64,000 nt of DNA from CAJCJE01 sp963818685 (GTDB taxonomy: Bacteria > Actinomycetota > Actinomycetes > Mycobacteriales > Pseudonocardiaceae): positions 496,001 through 560,000 of the forward strand of contig CAWFTJ010000003.1 of NCBI GenBank assembly GCA_963818685.1. The letters are read 5' to 3'. Positions 24,460-34,336 of this stretch are shown here, one piece after another. The position numbers were made by a program, and so were the translations under genes. Below the pieces are notes generated by a model that saw only the letters and a list, made by a program, of their open reading frames with translations, did not search any database and was not told where the DNA came from. Within the stretch, counting starts at the first letter, position 1. Each line of letters begins with the position of its first letter.

Positions 24460-25545
24460 TCAGCTGATCAGCAGGCCGGACTCGGCGTCGAAGAGCAGGA
24501 TGCGGCCGGGCTCTGGGATGGCGGTGAGGGTGTCGCCGACCGAGGGCTCGTCCGCCTCGTGCACGGTGACGCCGAGTTGGACGCCGTCCGCGCAGTCCAG
24601 GATGACCAGCGCGGTCACGCCCAGGTTCTCCACGATCGACACCTTGCCGGTGATGCCGCCGCCTTCCTCGACGGCCAGTAGAGCCTCGGCCGGTCGCAGC
24701 GTCAGGTATTCCGGGCGGATGCCCAGCCTGATCGGGCCGTCCACCGAGCCCAGACCGAGCGGCCGAGGCAGCCGGGCGCCCGCGACCTCGACGACCTCGC
24801 CGCGCACGGTGCCGTCGAGCAGGTTCATCGGGGTCGAGCCGATGAAGTTGGCGACGAAGGTGTCGGCGGGGCGTTGGAAGACCTCGCGCGGGGTGCCGAG
24901 CTGGCGCAGGCGGCCGGATTCGAGCACGGCGATCCGGTCGGCCAGCGCCAGCGCCTCGGCCTGGTCGTGGGTGACGAAGACCGTGGTCAGCTTGAGTTCG
25001 CGTTGCAGGCGCTTGAGGAAGGTGCGGGCCTCAAGGCGCAGGCGGGCGTCCAGATTGGACAGTGGCTCGTCGAGCAGCAGCACGTCTGCGCCCATGGCGA
25101 TGGCGCGCGCCAGCGCGACGCGCTGCTGCTGGCCGCCGGAGAGCTGGCCGGGGCGCCGGTCAAGGTACTGGGCCAGGCTCAGCTCGGCGCTGGTCTCCTC
25201 GGCGACCTTGCGGCGCTTCTCCCGCGACTCGTGCCGCACGCGCAGCGGGTAGGCGATGTTCTCGGCCACGGTCATGTGTGGGAACAGCGCGTAGTCCTGG
25301 AAGACCATGGCCACGTTGCGCCTGCCCGGTTCGAGCCGGGTGACCTCGCGCTCGCCGATGTGCACGCTGCCATCGCTGGCCTGCTCAAGGCCGGCGATCG
25401 TGCGTAGGAGGGTGGTTTTGCCACAGCCGGACGGGCCGAGCAGCGCGAAGAACTCGCCGTCGTTGATGCGCAGGTCGAGCCCGTCCACCGCGCGCACCCC
25501 GTTCGGGTAGACGGTGGAGAGCCCGCAGACGTCGATGCCGGCCAT
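24460..25545 (-). CDS. Sugar ABC transporter ATP-binding protein (MsmK/UgpC type)
   Basis: The ATPase of a carbohydrate importer, 361 residues. Walker A GPSGCGKTT, signature LSGGQQQRVALARA, Walker B VLLLDEPLSNLD and switch HDQAEALALA are present, with a C-terminal TOBE-type region (LGIRPEYLTLRP). ATG at 25545 is chosen since the longer frame to 25758 is antisense to nothing conserved and reads into the permease gene; it overlaps the permease stop as TGATG. Last gene of the importer operon. Confidence 0.92.
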   Translation of the reverse strand: MAGIDVCGLSTVYPNGVRAVDGLDLRINDGEFFALLGPSGCGKTTLLRTIAGLEQASDGSVHIGEREVTRLEPGRRNVAMVFQDYALFPHMTVAENIAYPLRVRHESREKRRKVAEETSAELSLAQYLDRRPGQLSGGQQQRVALARAIAMGADVLLLDEPLSNLDARLRLEARTFLKRLQRELKLTTVFVTHDQAEALALADRIAVLESGRLRQLGTPREVFQRPADTFVANFIGSTPMNLLDGTVRGEVVEVAGARLPRPLGLGSVDGPIRLGIRPEYLTLRPAEALLAVEEGGGITGKVSIVENLGVTALVILDCADGVQLGVTVHEADEPSVGDTLTAIPEPGRILLFDAESGLLIS

Positions 25546-26429
25546 CAGCCCTTGATCCCTCCGTGGAAGCGGAAGCCGTATCGCCGGTTCACCAACAGGT
25601 AGAGCACGACAACCGGAATCGAGTACAGCAGCGAGAACACCGGCAGGCTGCTCAGGTCGACCCCGCCGCCCTCGTTCTGCAACGTGTGGATGATGACGGC
25701 CGCTGGCTGCTTTTCGGTGTCCTGCAACAGCAGGAACGGCAGCAGGAAGTTGCCCCACGCCTGGATGAACGACCAGACCAGGATGGTGGCGATGCCCGGA
25801 CGCGCGATCGGCAGCACGACGTGGGTGAGCACCTGGCGCGGCGACGCGCCGAACACCCTTGCCGACTCCTCGTAGGAGCGGGGCACGCCGTCGACGAAGT
25901 CCTTGAGCATGAAGATGGCCGCCGGCAGCAGGCCGCCGGAGAGCACGACGGACGTGCCGAGCACCGAGTTGATCAGGCCCAACTCGTACATCATCAGGTA
26001 GATCGGCACCATGGCCGCCGTGCCGGTGACCACGCTGGAGAGCAGCAGCAACACGTAGAGCAGGGCATCACGGCCGGGGATGCGCACCCGGGACAGCACG
26101 TAGGCGGCCAGCGCGGCGAGCACGATGGTGATCAGGGTCGCCGCGCCGCACAGGATCAGCGAGTTGATGATCGACGGGACCAGGTTCGGGTTGTGGAACG
26201 TGGTCGCGAAGTTGTGCAATGTCCACTGTGGCCAGTGCGCGGCCAGGCCGGGGTTGGCGTCGAACGGTTCGGACGCGAGCCAGAGCATGGGCACCGCGAA
26301 GAACACCATGATGACCGCGATCAGCACGTAGAACCCGATCCGGCCGATCACCCAGCGCGGGCCGAACATGACCGGCTTGGGCGCCTTCTCGGTCGGCGCG
26401 GTGCCGGTGACCGGGGGAGACACGGTCAT
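25545..26429 (-). CDS. Sugar ABC transporter permease (MalG type)
   Basis: Membrane subunit of 294 residues with six expected helices. The coupling motif EESARVFGASPRQVLTHVVL followed by P is the EAA loop of CUT1-family importers. It starts four bases inside the other permease gene (ATGA) and its stop overlaps the ATPase start. Together with its neighbours it should import an oligosaccharide; the adjacent alpha-mannosidase suggests mannosides. Confidence 0.92.
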   Translation of the reverse strand: MTVSPPVTGTAPTEKAPKPVMFGPRWVIGRIGFYVLIAVIMVFFAVPMLWLASEPFDANPGLAAHWPQWTLHNFATTFHNPNLVPSIINSLILCGAATLITIVLAALAAYVLSRVRIPGRDALLYVLLLLSSVVTGTAAMVPIYLMMYELGLINSVLGTSVVLSGGLLPAAIFMLKDFVDGVPRSYEESARVFGASPRQVLTHVVLPIARPGIATILVWSFIQAWGNFLLPFLLLQDTEKQPAAVIIHTLQNEGGGVDLSSLPVFSLLYSIPVVVLYLLVNRRYGFRFHGGIKG

Positions 26430-27271
26430 GATCGCCTCCGCAGCAGTCGCAGGTAGAGCAGCGCGATGATCAGGTTGACCAGGAGCAGCAGCACCGAGAT
26501 GGCGGACGCGTAGCCGAACTGGCTTGAGTTGAGCGCCTGGTCGTAGATGAACACCGGCAGCACCTCAGAGGCGTGGTTCGGGCCGCCGGCGGTGAGCAGG
26601 TAGGGGGAGAAGTCGTTCGCGGTCCACAGCGTGATCAGCAGCGTGTTGGTGAGCACGTGGCCCCGGATGTGCGGGAACACCACATCCTTCATCAGCCGCC
26701 AGCCACGCGCGCCGGACAGGCGGGCGATCTCCAGTTGGGTCGGCGGCACCGTGGACAGCGCGGAGCCGTAGAGCATCATGGAGAACGCGGTGCCGCGCCA
26801 GGTGTTGAAGAAGATCAGCGACAGCATCGGGTACTGGATCAGCCAGGCCGTCGAGTGGTTGCCGAGCAGCGCGTTCAACGTGCCCGAGTTGCGGTCGAGC
26901 AGCGCGAACCAGAGGAAGGCGACGACCGTGCCCGGCAGGATCCAGGCGAGCAGGATCAGGCCCTGGACGATGCCGCGCAGCAGCCTCGGCGTCGAGCGCA
27001 TCAGCCAGGCGAGCAGGAAACCGAGCAGGTTCTGGCCGATCACCGCGGAGCCGGCGACGTAGACGACGGTCAGCACCAGCGAGCCGCGGAACTGCGGGTC
27101 GGTGACCGCGTCGGTGATGTTGCCGAAGCCGACGAACTGGGGGTTGATCGAGTTCGGGCCGGTCAGCTCGAAGTTGGTTGACCCGATGTAGATCGTCCAC
27201 AGCGCGGGGAAGACCAGGAACACCGCGATGATGACGATCGCGGGCGCGATGAAGGCCAGCGCGCGCGGCAC
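26426..27271 (-). CDS. Sugar ABC transporter permease (MalF type)
   Basis: Membrane subunit with about six helices and the EAA loop LEIARLSGARGWRLMKDVVF. From GTG 27271 it has 281 residues and begins almost directly with the first helix (MPRALAFIAPAIVIIAV), which is short for this family. In the neighbouring frame a more natural N-terminus can be read from TTG 27344 (MSTTELPVAAPPGRQRR), overlapping the stop of the binding-protein gene, so a single-base error between 27271 and 27320 may have cut off about 25 residues. Operon position: between the binding protein and the MalG-type permease. Confidence 0.85.
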   Translation of the reverse strand: MPRALAFIAPAIVIIAVFLVFPALWTIYIGSTNFELTGPNSINPQFVGFGNITDAVTDPQFRGSLVLTVVYVAGSAVIGQNLLGFLLAWLMRSTPRLLRGIVQGLILLAWILPGTVVAFLWFALLDRNSGTLNALLGNHSTAWLIQYPMLSLIFFNTWRGTAFSMMLYGSALSTVPPTQLEIARLSGARGWRLMKDVVFPHIRGHVLTNTLLITLWTANDFSPYLLTAGGPNHASEVLPVFIYDQALNSSQFGYASAISVLLLLVNLIIALLYLRLLRRRS

Positions 27272-27330
27272 GCCGAGACCCGGCGACGTCGACGCGCCGC
27301 TGCCGACCGGGCGGAGCGGCTACGGGCAGC

Positions 27331-28755
27331 TCAGTTGTTGACAACGTTGGCCTGACCGACCGCCTTGGCCAGCGCGGTCGCGTAGGTCGCTGCCGCGTCG
27401 GCCGGCGACTTGCCGCTGATCACGTCGGCGGTGGCCTGTTGCACGAGGGCGGAGACCCGCGTGTAGTCCCCTTCCGAAGGGCGGAAATGGGTGACCGGCA
27501 GGGCTTTGGTGGACACGAAGTTCAGCAGCGGGTCGTTGGCGAGCAGCTTGTCGTTCACGACCGTGTTGGCCATGACCTGCGTCGCGCCGCCGAGGTAGGT
27601 GTTCTCGTAGACCTCGATGGCGGGTGCGGAGGCCATGAAGGTGAGCAGCTCCCACGCCTGTTGCGGGTACTTGGAGTGCGGGTTGATCAGCCGCACGCCG
27701 CCGCCGGAGTAGCTGACGAAGCTCTGGCCGTCGACGCCACTGCCCGGGTTCTCGGCGGGGATCAGCGCGTAGCCGACCGCCGAGTTCCGGTCGGCCATCT
27801 TGTCGTTGCCGACGGTCGGGGACAGGATCGAGCGCCACATGTAGTCGCTCTCCGCGTAGATGCCGATCTTGTTGGCGGCGAACTCGGCGAAGGACTGGTT
27901 GCGGCCCTGGGATTCCTCGTCGAGCACGGGGTCGGCCAGTCCCTGGGAGAAGATCTGCTGGTAGAAGCCGAGCGCGGCGCGCACGGCCGAGGTGTTGCCC
28001 TGCCACTTGCCATTGCCGAACAGCAGTTGGCCCGCGCCGGCGAGCATCGGCAGGAAGCCGTTGACCGTGGTGGTCTCGGCCATCGCCGTGCCGCCGTCGA
28101 GCTGGATCGGCGTGACGCCGGGCAGCGTTTTCAGCGCCTTGGCGGCCGTGATGATGTCCGCCCAGCTCCTGGGCTGCCAGTCGGCGGGCAGGCCGGCTTG
28201 GGCGAAGAGGTTCTTGTTGTAGTAGAGCACCCGGCCGTCGGTGCCGATCGGGATGGCGTACGCCTGGCCCTTGTACTCGTCCAGTTGTTGCACGGACCGT
28301 GCGATCTGGCTCCAGCCGGACCAGCCGCTGACCTCGTCCTGGCCGACCACCGCGCCGAGCGGCTTGATGAACCCGCTCTCCGCGTAGTCGCCGACCTGGG
28401 TGCCGTCGATCTCCAGGATGTCGCCGCCGCCCCCGGTGCGCAGGGCCAGCACCTGCTTCTGCTGGTAGCTGCCGTCGTCCGAGCCGTCACCGTTGAACGT
28501 GATGTGCACCGTGACGCCCTTGGCCTTCTCCATCCGCGTGAATGTCGGGATCACGTACTGGGTGATCCACCGGGCGCCGGAGTCGTTCTTGCCGCCGACG
28601 ATGGAGTTGGAGGAGATGCTCAACGTGACGTCCTTGGCGTTCGCGTTGAGTTGGCTGTCCGAATTGCCGCTGCTGGCCGGCGATTGGCCGATGCAGCCGG
28701 TCAGCACGAGGCATCCGGCAACGCCAACGGTCAACAGTCCGGTTCGGATTCTCAT
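27331..28755 (-). CDS. Sugar ABC transporter substrate-binding lipoprotein
   Basis: Extracellular binding protein of the CUT1 importer, 474 residues. The signal peptide MRIRTGLLTVGVAGCLVLTG ends at a lipobox LTGC with Cys21, so it is a membrane-anchored lipoprotein. The body matches family 1 extracellular binding proteins (GGGGDILEIDG, AYAIPIGTDGRVLYYNKNLF, WELLTFMASAPA). It heads the operon of two permeases and an ATPase, and its upstream region holds a GACAAACG-N4-CGTTTGTC operator-like site. Confidence 0.92.
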   Translation of the reverse strand: MRIRTGLLTVGVAGCLVLTGCIGQSPASSGNSDSQLNANAKDVTLSISSNSIVGGKNDSGARWITQYVIPTFTRMEKAKGVTVHITFNGDGSDDGSYQQKQVLALRTGGGGDILEIDGTQVGDYAESGFIKPLGAVVGQDEVSGWSGWSQIARSVQQLDEYKGQAYAIPIGTDGRVLYYNKNLFAQAGLPADWQPRSWADIITAAKALKTLPGVTPIQLDGGTAMAETTTVNGFLPMLAGAGQLLFGNGKWQGNTSAVRAALGFYQQIFSQGLADPVLDEESQGRNQSFAEFAANKIGIYAESDYMWRSILSPTVGNDKMADRNSAVGYALIPAENPGSGVDGQSFVSYSGGGVRLINPHSKYPQQAWELLTFMASAPAIEVYENTYLGGATQVMANTVVNDKLLANDPLLNFVSTKALPVTHFRPSEGDYTRVSALVQQATADVISGKSPADAAATYATALAKAVGQANVVNN

Positions 28756-28845
28756 CGTCGAGCCCCCGTATCCGCGCAGAGTTGGTCAGAAAGTAACGGA
28801 CGGCGCAGGGGCCATCTTGCAGCCATCCGGTCGACTTGACAAGGT

Positions 28846-28865
28846 GACAAACGCGTTCGTTTGTC
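28846..28865. promoter_or_regulatory. Operator-like palindrome upstream of the sugar importer
   Basis: GACAAACG (28846-28853) and CGTTTGTC (28858-28865) form a 20-bp palindrome 91 bases ahead of the binding-protein gene and just after the mannosidase stop. The same CGTTTGTC half-site recurs at the other end of the mannosidase gene, so one repressor probably controls both units. Confidence 0.6.
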
Positions 28866-28888
28866 TCCAAGCGCCGTCCGCTACCTGA

Positions 28889-31800
28889 TCAGTCCTTGAT
28901 GGACAGTCGGAGGGTGAGGATCTCGAACGGCCGCAGTGCCAGGTCGATGCCGCCGTCCGCGATCTCGTAGTACACCGTGTTGGCCCAGTTGCGTTCCAGC
29001 AGGTCCGTGGAGATCGCGGTGCCGAGCGGGAAGCCGGCGGACAGCCGCGCCCTTGCCCGTCCGCCGTTCGCCTCGTAGAGCCGTACCACCAGGTCGCCGG
29101 AGCGGTCGTCGGCCAGCTTCACCGCCTCGACCACCACGGCCGGGTTGTCGACGACCACCAGCGGCTCGACCGCGTTCGCCCCGCTGACCTCGCGGATCGG
29201 CAGGTTTGTTCGGTAACCCTCCACCACCGCGTCGCCGATCTCGGCGCCCGGCACGAGCGCGTGCCGCAGCCGGTGCACGCCGTGGTCGGTGTCCGGGTCG
29301 GGGAACCGGGGCGCGCGCAGCAGCGAGGCCCGAACGGTCGTGGTGCTGCCGCCGCCCTCACGCGGGGAGCGGGTCACGTCGTGGCCGTAGGTGGAGTCGT
29401 TGGTCAGCGCGACCCCGTAGCCGGGCTCGGCAACGTGCACCCAGCGGTGTGCGCAGATCTCGAACTTGGCCGCGTCCCAACTGGTGTTCGCGTGCGTCGG
29501 CCGGTGCAGGTGACCGAACTGGGTCTCCGAGGTCGAGCGGTCGGCCTGTACGTCCAGCGGGAAGGCCAGCTTGAGGAACTTCTCGGTCTCGTGCCAGTCG
29601 ACCTCGGTGTCGATCTCGATCCGGCGCGATCCGGCCCGCAGCGTCAGCAACTGCCTGACCGTGGAGGAACCGAACGTGCGCACCACCCGCACGGTCGCGC
29701 GATCGGGCTCCGAGCGCGCCAGTTCGACCTCGTCTGCCGCGGTCAGGTCGGTGACCGTGTTGCGGTAGAAGGAGTCCACGTCCCAGGCGTCCCACTGGTT
29801 CGGCAGGTCCTGGTGCAGTTGCAGCAGGTTGCCGTGCTGGCCGGGCGCGATCACCTCGCGGTCGGCCGCCTTGTCGTAGACCGAAGCCAGCAGGCCGTTG
29901 CCGTCGACGACGATCCGCACCGCCTCGTTGGCCAGGACGAACCCGCCCTCAGCCTCGGTCACCGCGACTGTCCCGCTCGTCGGCGAGGTGAGCGAGGCGC
30001 CGAGCCCGGCGACCCCGTCGGTCGCGTGCGGGGCCGCGTTGAACAGCACGGTCGCCGAACCCGCACCGGCCAACGCGCGCTGCGCGCCCTCGATGATGCC
30101 GGTCAGCTCGTCCGCGATCGCGGCGTAGGTGCGCTCGGCCTCCTTGTGCACCCAGGCGATCGAGCTGCCCGGCAGGATGTCGTGGAACTGGTTGAGCAGC
30201 ACCCGCTTCCACAACCGGTCCAACGCCTCGTACGGGTACTCCGCGCCAAGCCGGACGGCCGCCGTCGCGGCCCACAGTTCGGCCTCGCGCAGCAGGTGCT
30301 CGCTGCGCCGGTTGCCCTGCTTGGTCTTGGCCTGGCTGGTGTAGGTACCTCGGTGGTACTCCAGGTACAGCTCGCCGACCCAGACCGGCGCGTTCGCGTA
30401 CTCGCCCTCGGCCTTGGCGAAGAACTCCTTCGGCGGCTCGATCACCACCCGAGGCGAACCCTCCAGATCGGACAGTCGAGCCGCACGGGCGAGCATCTCG
30501 CGGGTGGGCCCGCCACCGCCGTCGCCGTGGCCGAAGGGCACCAGCGACACCGTTGCGCCGCCCTTCTCCCGGAAGTTGCGCTCGGCATGCGCCAGCTCGC
30601 GGCCGAGCAGCTCGGAGTTGTAGGTGTCGGCGGGCGGGAAGTGGGTGAACACGCGGGTGCCGTCGATGGCCCTCCCACCAGAACGTGTGGTGCGGGAACT
30701 TGTTCGTCTGGTTCCAGGAGATCTTCTGGGTGAGGAACCAGCGCGACCCGGAGGCCAGCACGATCTGCGGCAGTGCGCCGCTGTAGCCGAACGAGTCGGG
30801 CAGCCAGACCTCCTCGGTCTCGATGCCGAACTCCGTCAAGGAAGAACCGCTTGCCGTGCACGAACTGGCGGGCCATCGCCTCGCTGCCCGGCATGTTCGT
30901 GTCCGACTCCACCCACATGCCGCCGACCGGCACGAACTGGCCCGCGGCGACCTTCTTGGCCGACCTTGGCGAACACCTCAGGCCGGTGCTCCTTGATCCA
31001 GGCCAACTGCTGGGCCTAGGACATCGCGAACACGAACTCGGGGTGCTCGTCCATCAGCGCGGTCACGTTCGACGCGGTCCGCGCCACCTTGCGCACGGTC
31101 TCGCGCAGCGGCCACAGCCAGGCCGAGTCGATGTGCGCGTGGCCAACGGCCGACGTGCGGTGCGCGGACGCGTGCGCGGGCTTCGCCAGCACGTCGGCCA
31201 GTTCGGCCCGGCCTTCGCTCGCGGTGCCGTTGACGTCCTGCAGGTCGATCGCGTCCAGGGCGCGGCCGAGCGCGCGCAGGATCTCCCAGCGCCGCGTGCT
31301 GCCCTCAGGCAGCTCGCGCATGAGCTGGTCGAGCACCTCGATGTCGGCGACCAGCTCCCACACCTCGGTGTCGAAGACCGCGAGGTCGACCCGTTCGATC
31401 CGGTACAGCGGTTTGTCTCCCGCGGTCTCCTTCAGGCCCAGCGGCGTCGGCAGGAACGGGTTGTCGCCGAGGATCACCGGATTCGCCGCCGCCTCGACGT
31501 AGAGCGTGACCTGCTCGCCACCGGCCACCGGCGAGCCGACGCGCACCCACTGGTTGCGCGGGTTCAGGCCCTTCACCGCCGAGCCGTCCGCCGGTAGACG
31601 AGGCCCTCGCACTGGAAGCCGGGCATCCGCTCGTCGAACCCGAGATCGATCAGCGCCTCCACGGTGCGACCCGCCCACTGCGCCGGCACCTCGGCGGTGA
31701 CCCGCATCCAGCTCGTGCCCCACGGCCGGACCCCAGGCATCGCCGACCGCTGCGGGGCGGTAGTCGGCGGCGAGGCCCTCGGCGACCGGCACCGGCTCGC

Positions 31801-31918
31801 CGGGCGCCTCCCACACCTCGATCCGCGCCGGCACCGAGGCCGGATACACCGCGGGCCGGATGCGTTCGCGCAACACCCGATCGACGCGCCCCTCGATCAA
31901 CTTCCGATCGTCATGCAT
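28889..31918 (-). pseudogene. Alpha-mannosidase (GH38), broken by several indels and one stop
   Basis: Large glycoside hydrolase that removes mannose from mannosides; together with the importer it suggests a mannoside-utilisation locus. Read from ATG 31918, the pieces are in order: MHDDRKLIEGRVDRVL; then AHIDSAWLWPLRETVRKVAR; PVGGMWVESDTNMPGSEAMA; VWLPDSFGYSGALPQIV, which holds the catalytic aspartate; and the long C-terminal part from 30652. Apparent breaks lie near 31730 (+1), 31590 (-1), 31018 (CAG to TAG stop), 30960 (+1), 30834 (+1) and 30669 (+1). A corrected protein would have about 1010 residues. Six lesions in one gene leave open whether this is real decay or poor sequence. Confidence 0.85.
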
Positions 31919-32005
31919 GTTCAGCTGCTCCGATGATGGTCCTGGGTTCTCGGCACCTGTAACCGTGCTGGTCACGCAGGGTTGTCGTCAATCCCCGACC
32001 CGGCG

Positions 32006-32024
32006 GTTTGTCTCACCGTTTGTC
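32006..32024. promoter_or_regulatory. Two GTTTGTC half-sites upstream of the mannosidase gene
   Basis: GTTTGTC occurs at 32006-32012 and CGTTTGTC at 32017-32024, in the space between the divergent mannosidase and DUF2461 starts. The half-sites equal those of the palindrome at 28846-28865 but are arranged as a direct repeat. Confidence 0.45.
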
Positions 32025-32045
32025 CTGCTCGTTTAGGATCACTCG

Positions 32046-32714
32046 GTGGCTTTTCAGGGTTTCGGCGAGCACGCCATCGACTTCTTCGACGACCTCACGG
32101 TCGACAACTCCAAGGCGTTCTGGACCGACAACAAGCACATCTACCAAGCGGACGTCCGCGAGCCCATGGAGGCGTTGCTGGCCGAGCTCGAAGCGGAGTT
32201 CAGCGACTTCGGCGCGGCCAAGGTGTTCCGGCCCTACCGCGATGTCCGGTTCGCCAAGGACAAGACCCCGTACAAGACCCACTGTGGTGGCGTGATCGAA
32301 AGGGCGCGCGGCGCGGGCGCCTACTACGTGCAGATCAGCCCGGAGGGGCTGCTCGTCGCGGGCGGCTGCTTCCACGCGGACGCCGCCCAGCTGCGCGCGT
32401 TCCGCGTCGCGGTCGACGACGAGCGGCGCGGCGAGGAACTCGGGAAGCTGTTGGCCAGGCTGCGCAAGGGCGGCTGGGAGATCGTGGGCGATGTCATGAA
32501 GGCAACCCCGCGCGGCTTCGCCAAGGACCACCCGCGCATCGAGCTGCTCAGGCACCGTTCGCTCTACGCGCGCAAGCTCTACGAACCGGACGACGCACTG
32601 CACGAGAAGGAGACGCTGCGCCGGGTCCGCACGGGCTGGCGGGCGGTGCGCGCGCTCAACGAGTGGATGGCCGACCACGTCGGCCTACCTGAGGAAGTCG
32701 AGCGGCGCCGCTGA
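32046..32714 (+). CDS. DUF2461 domain-containing protein
   Basis: A 222-residue cytosolic protein that fits the DUF2461 (TIGR02453) family over its whole length: FFDDLTVDNSKAFWTDNKH near the start, FRPYRDVRFAKDKTPYKTH, and YYVQISPEGLLVAGGCFHAD. The biochemical function of the family is not established. GTG at 32046 is the only start before the conserved region. It is divergent from the mannosidase gene and intact although the neighbouring genes carry many indels. Confidence 0.9.
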   Translation: MAFQGFGEHAIDFFDDLTVDNSKAFWTDNKHIYQADVREPMEALLAELEAEFSDFGAAKVFRPYRDVRFAKDKTPYKTHCGGVIERARGAGAYYVQISPEGLLVAGGCFHADAAQLRAFRVAVDDERRGEELGKLLARLRKGGWEIVGDVMKATPRGFAKDHPRIELLRHRSLYARKLYEPDDALHEKETLRRVRTGWRAVRALNEWMADHVGLPEEVERRR

Positions 32715-32849
32715 AAATCGGAGAAATCTGTCACCAGCGCTAACGCAGGGTGACTCGGCGATGTCCGCCGCGAGAATGGCATCTTCCGGACTGACAAAAA
32801 AGGCGGCCGTGCTGGATCGGTCCAGCGGTCAGGTCTATCCTCTGTTGAC

Positions 32850-34274
32850 GTGAGTCGACGCGCGAAAATCGTTTGCACCCTCGGTCCCGCTACCGCGACA
32901 CCGGAAAAGCTCCGCGAGCTGGTGAACGCGGGCATGGACGTGGCCAGGATGAACTTCAGCCACGGCAGCCACGCGGACCACAAGCAGGTCTACGACCTGG
33001 TGCGTTCGATCGGCGCCGAGTGCGGCCGCGTGGTCGGCGTTCTCGCCGACCTGCAGGGCCCCAAGATCCGGCTCGGCACGTTCGCCAGCGGCCCCGTCGA
33101 GTGGCGGACCGGCGACGTGGTCCGGGTGACCATCGAGGATGTCGCCGGCACCCACGACCGGGTCTCCACCACCTACAAGGGTCTCGCCAAGGACGCCAAG
33201 GCGGGCGACCGGCTGCTGGTCGACGACGGCAAGGTCGGCCTCGTGGTCACCGCGGTCGAGGGCCCCGACGTGGTCTGCGAGGTCACCGAGGGCGGCCCGG
33301 TCAGCAACAACAAGGGTCTCTCCCTGCCCGGCATGGACGTCTCGGTGCCTCCGATGTCCGAAAAGGACATCGAGGACCTTGAGTTCGCGCTGTCGCTCGG
33401 CGTCGACATCATCGCACTGTCCTTTGTGCGCTCACCCGCCGACATCGACCTGGTGCACCAGGTGATGGACCGGGTCGGCCACCGCAGGCTCCCGGTCGTC
33501 GCCAAGATCGAGAAGCCGGAAGCCGTCGACAACCTGGAAGCCATCGTGCTGGCGTTCGACGGCATCATGGTCGCGCGCGGCGACCTCGGCGTCGAGCTGC
33601 CGCTGGAGCAGGTGCCGCTGGTGCAGAAGCGGGCCATCCAGATCTCCAGGGAGAACGCCAAGCCGGTCATCGTGGCCACCCAGATGCTGGACTCGATGAT
33701 CAGCAACTCCCGCCCGACCCGCGCCGAGGCGTCGGACGTGGCCAACGCAGTGCTCGACGGCGCGGACGCGGTCATGCTCTCCGGCGAGACCAGCGTCGGC
33801 CGCTACCCGGCCGAGACGGTGCTGACCATGGCCCGCATCGTCGAGACCGTCGAGAACGACACGGTCGCGGTGCCGCCGCTGACCCACGTGCCGCGCACCA
33901 AGCGCGGGGTCATCTCCTACGCCGCGCGCGACATCGGCGAGCGGCTCAACGCCAAGGCGCTGGTCGCGTTCACCCAGTCCGGCGACACCGTGCGTCGACT
34001 GGCCCGGTTGCACACCCACCTTCCGCTGCTGGCGTTCACACCGGACGAACACGTTCGGAGTCAGCTTTCTCTCACCTGGGGCACGGAAACCTTCCTCGTG
34101 CCTAATGTTGACTCGACCGACCAGATGGTCCGGCTGGTCGACTCGTCCATGTTGTCCATCGGCCGTTACCAGCCCGGTGACCTGGTGGTGATCGTGGCCG
34201 GTTCGCCGCCTGGCACCATCGGGTCCACCAACCTCATCCGGGTGCACCGGTTGGGCGAGGAAGACCACGCCTGA
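32850..34274 (+). CDS. pyk: Pyruvate kinase
   Basis: Last step of glycolysis: phosphoenolpyruvate plus ADP gives pyruvate and ATP. The 474 residues show the substrate and metal sites VVAKIEKPEAV, MVARGDLGVELP and VATQMLDSMI and the N-terminal RRAKIVCTLGPAT. GTG at 32850 has no ribosome site, but TATCCT at 32836-32841 is correctly spaced for a message that starts at the GTG, so it may be leaderless. A long stem-loop follows the stop. Confidence 0.96.
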   Translation: MSRRAKIVCTLGPATATPEKLRELVNAGMDVARMNFSHGSHADHKQVYDLVRSIGAECGRVVGVLADLQGPKIRLGTFASGPVEWRTGDVVRVTIEDVAGTHDRVSTTYKGLAKDAKAGDRLLVDDGKVGLVVTAVEGPDVVCEVTEGGPVSNNKGLSLPGMDVSVPPMSEKDIEDLEFALSLGVDIIALSFVRSPADIDLVHQVMDRVGHRRLPVVAKIEKPEAVDNLEAIVLAFDGIMVARGDLGVELPLEQVPLVQKRAIQISRENAKPVIVATQMLDSMISNSRPTRAEASDVANAVLDGADAVMLSGETSVGRYPAETVLTMARIVETVENDTVAVPPLTHVPRTKRGVISYAARDIGERLNAKALVAFTQSGDTVRRLARLHTHLPLLAFTPDEHVRSQLSLTWGTETFLVPNVDSTDQMVRLVDSSMLSIGRYQPGDLVVIVAGSPPGTIGSTNLIRVHRLGEEDHA

Positions 34275-34286
34275 GTCGCACCGCTC

Positions 34287-34322
34287 GCTCGAACGGTGCC
34301 GACACCGGCATCGTTCGAGCGT
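34287..34322 (+). terminator. Terminator stem-loop after pyk
   Basis: CGCTCGAACG (34287-34296) pairs with CGTTCGAGCG (34313-34322), and the stem extends inward through TGCCG/CGGCA. It lies 13 bases after the pyk stop and 15 bases before the thioesterase start. Confidence 0.7.
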
Positions 34323-34336
34323 GACGAGGTGAGTGG

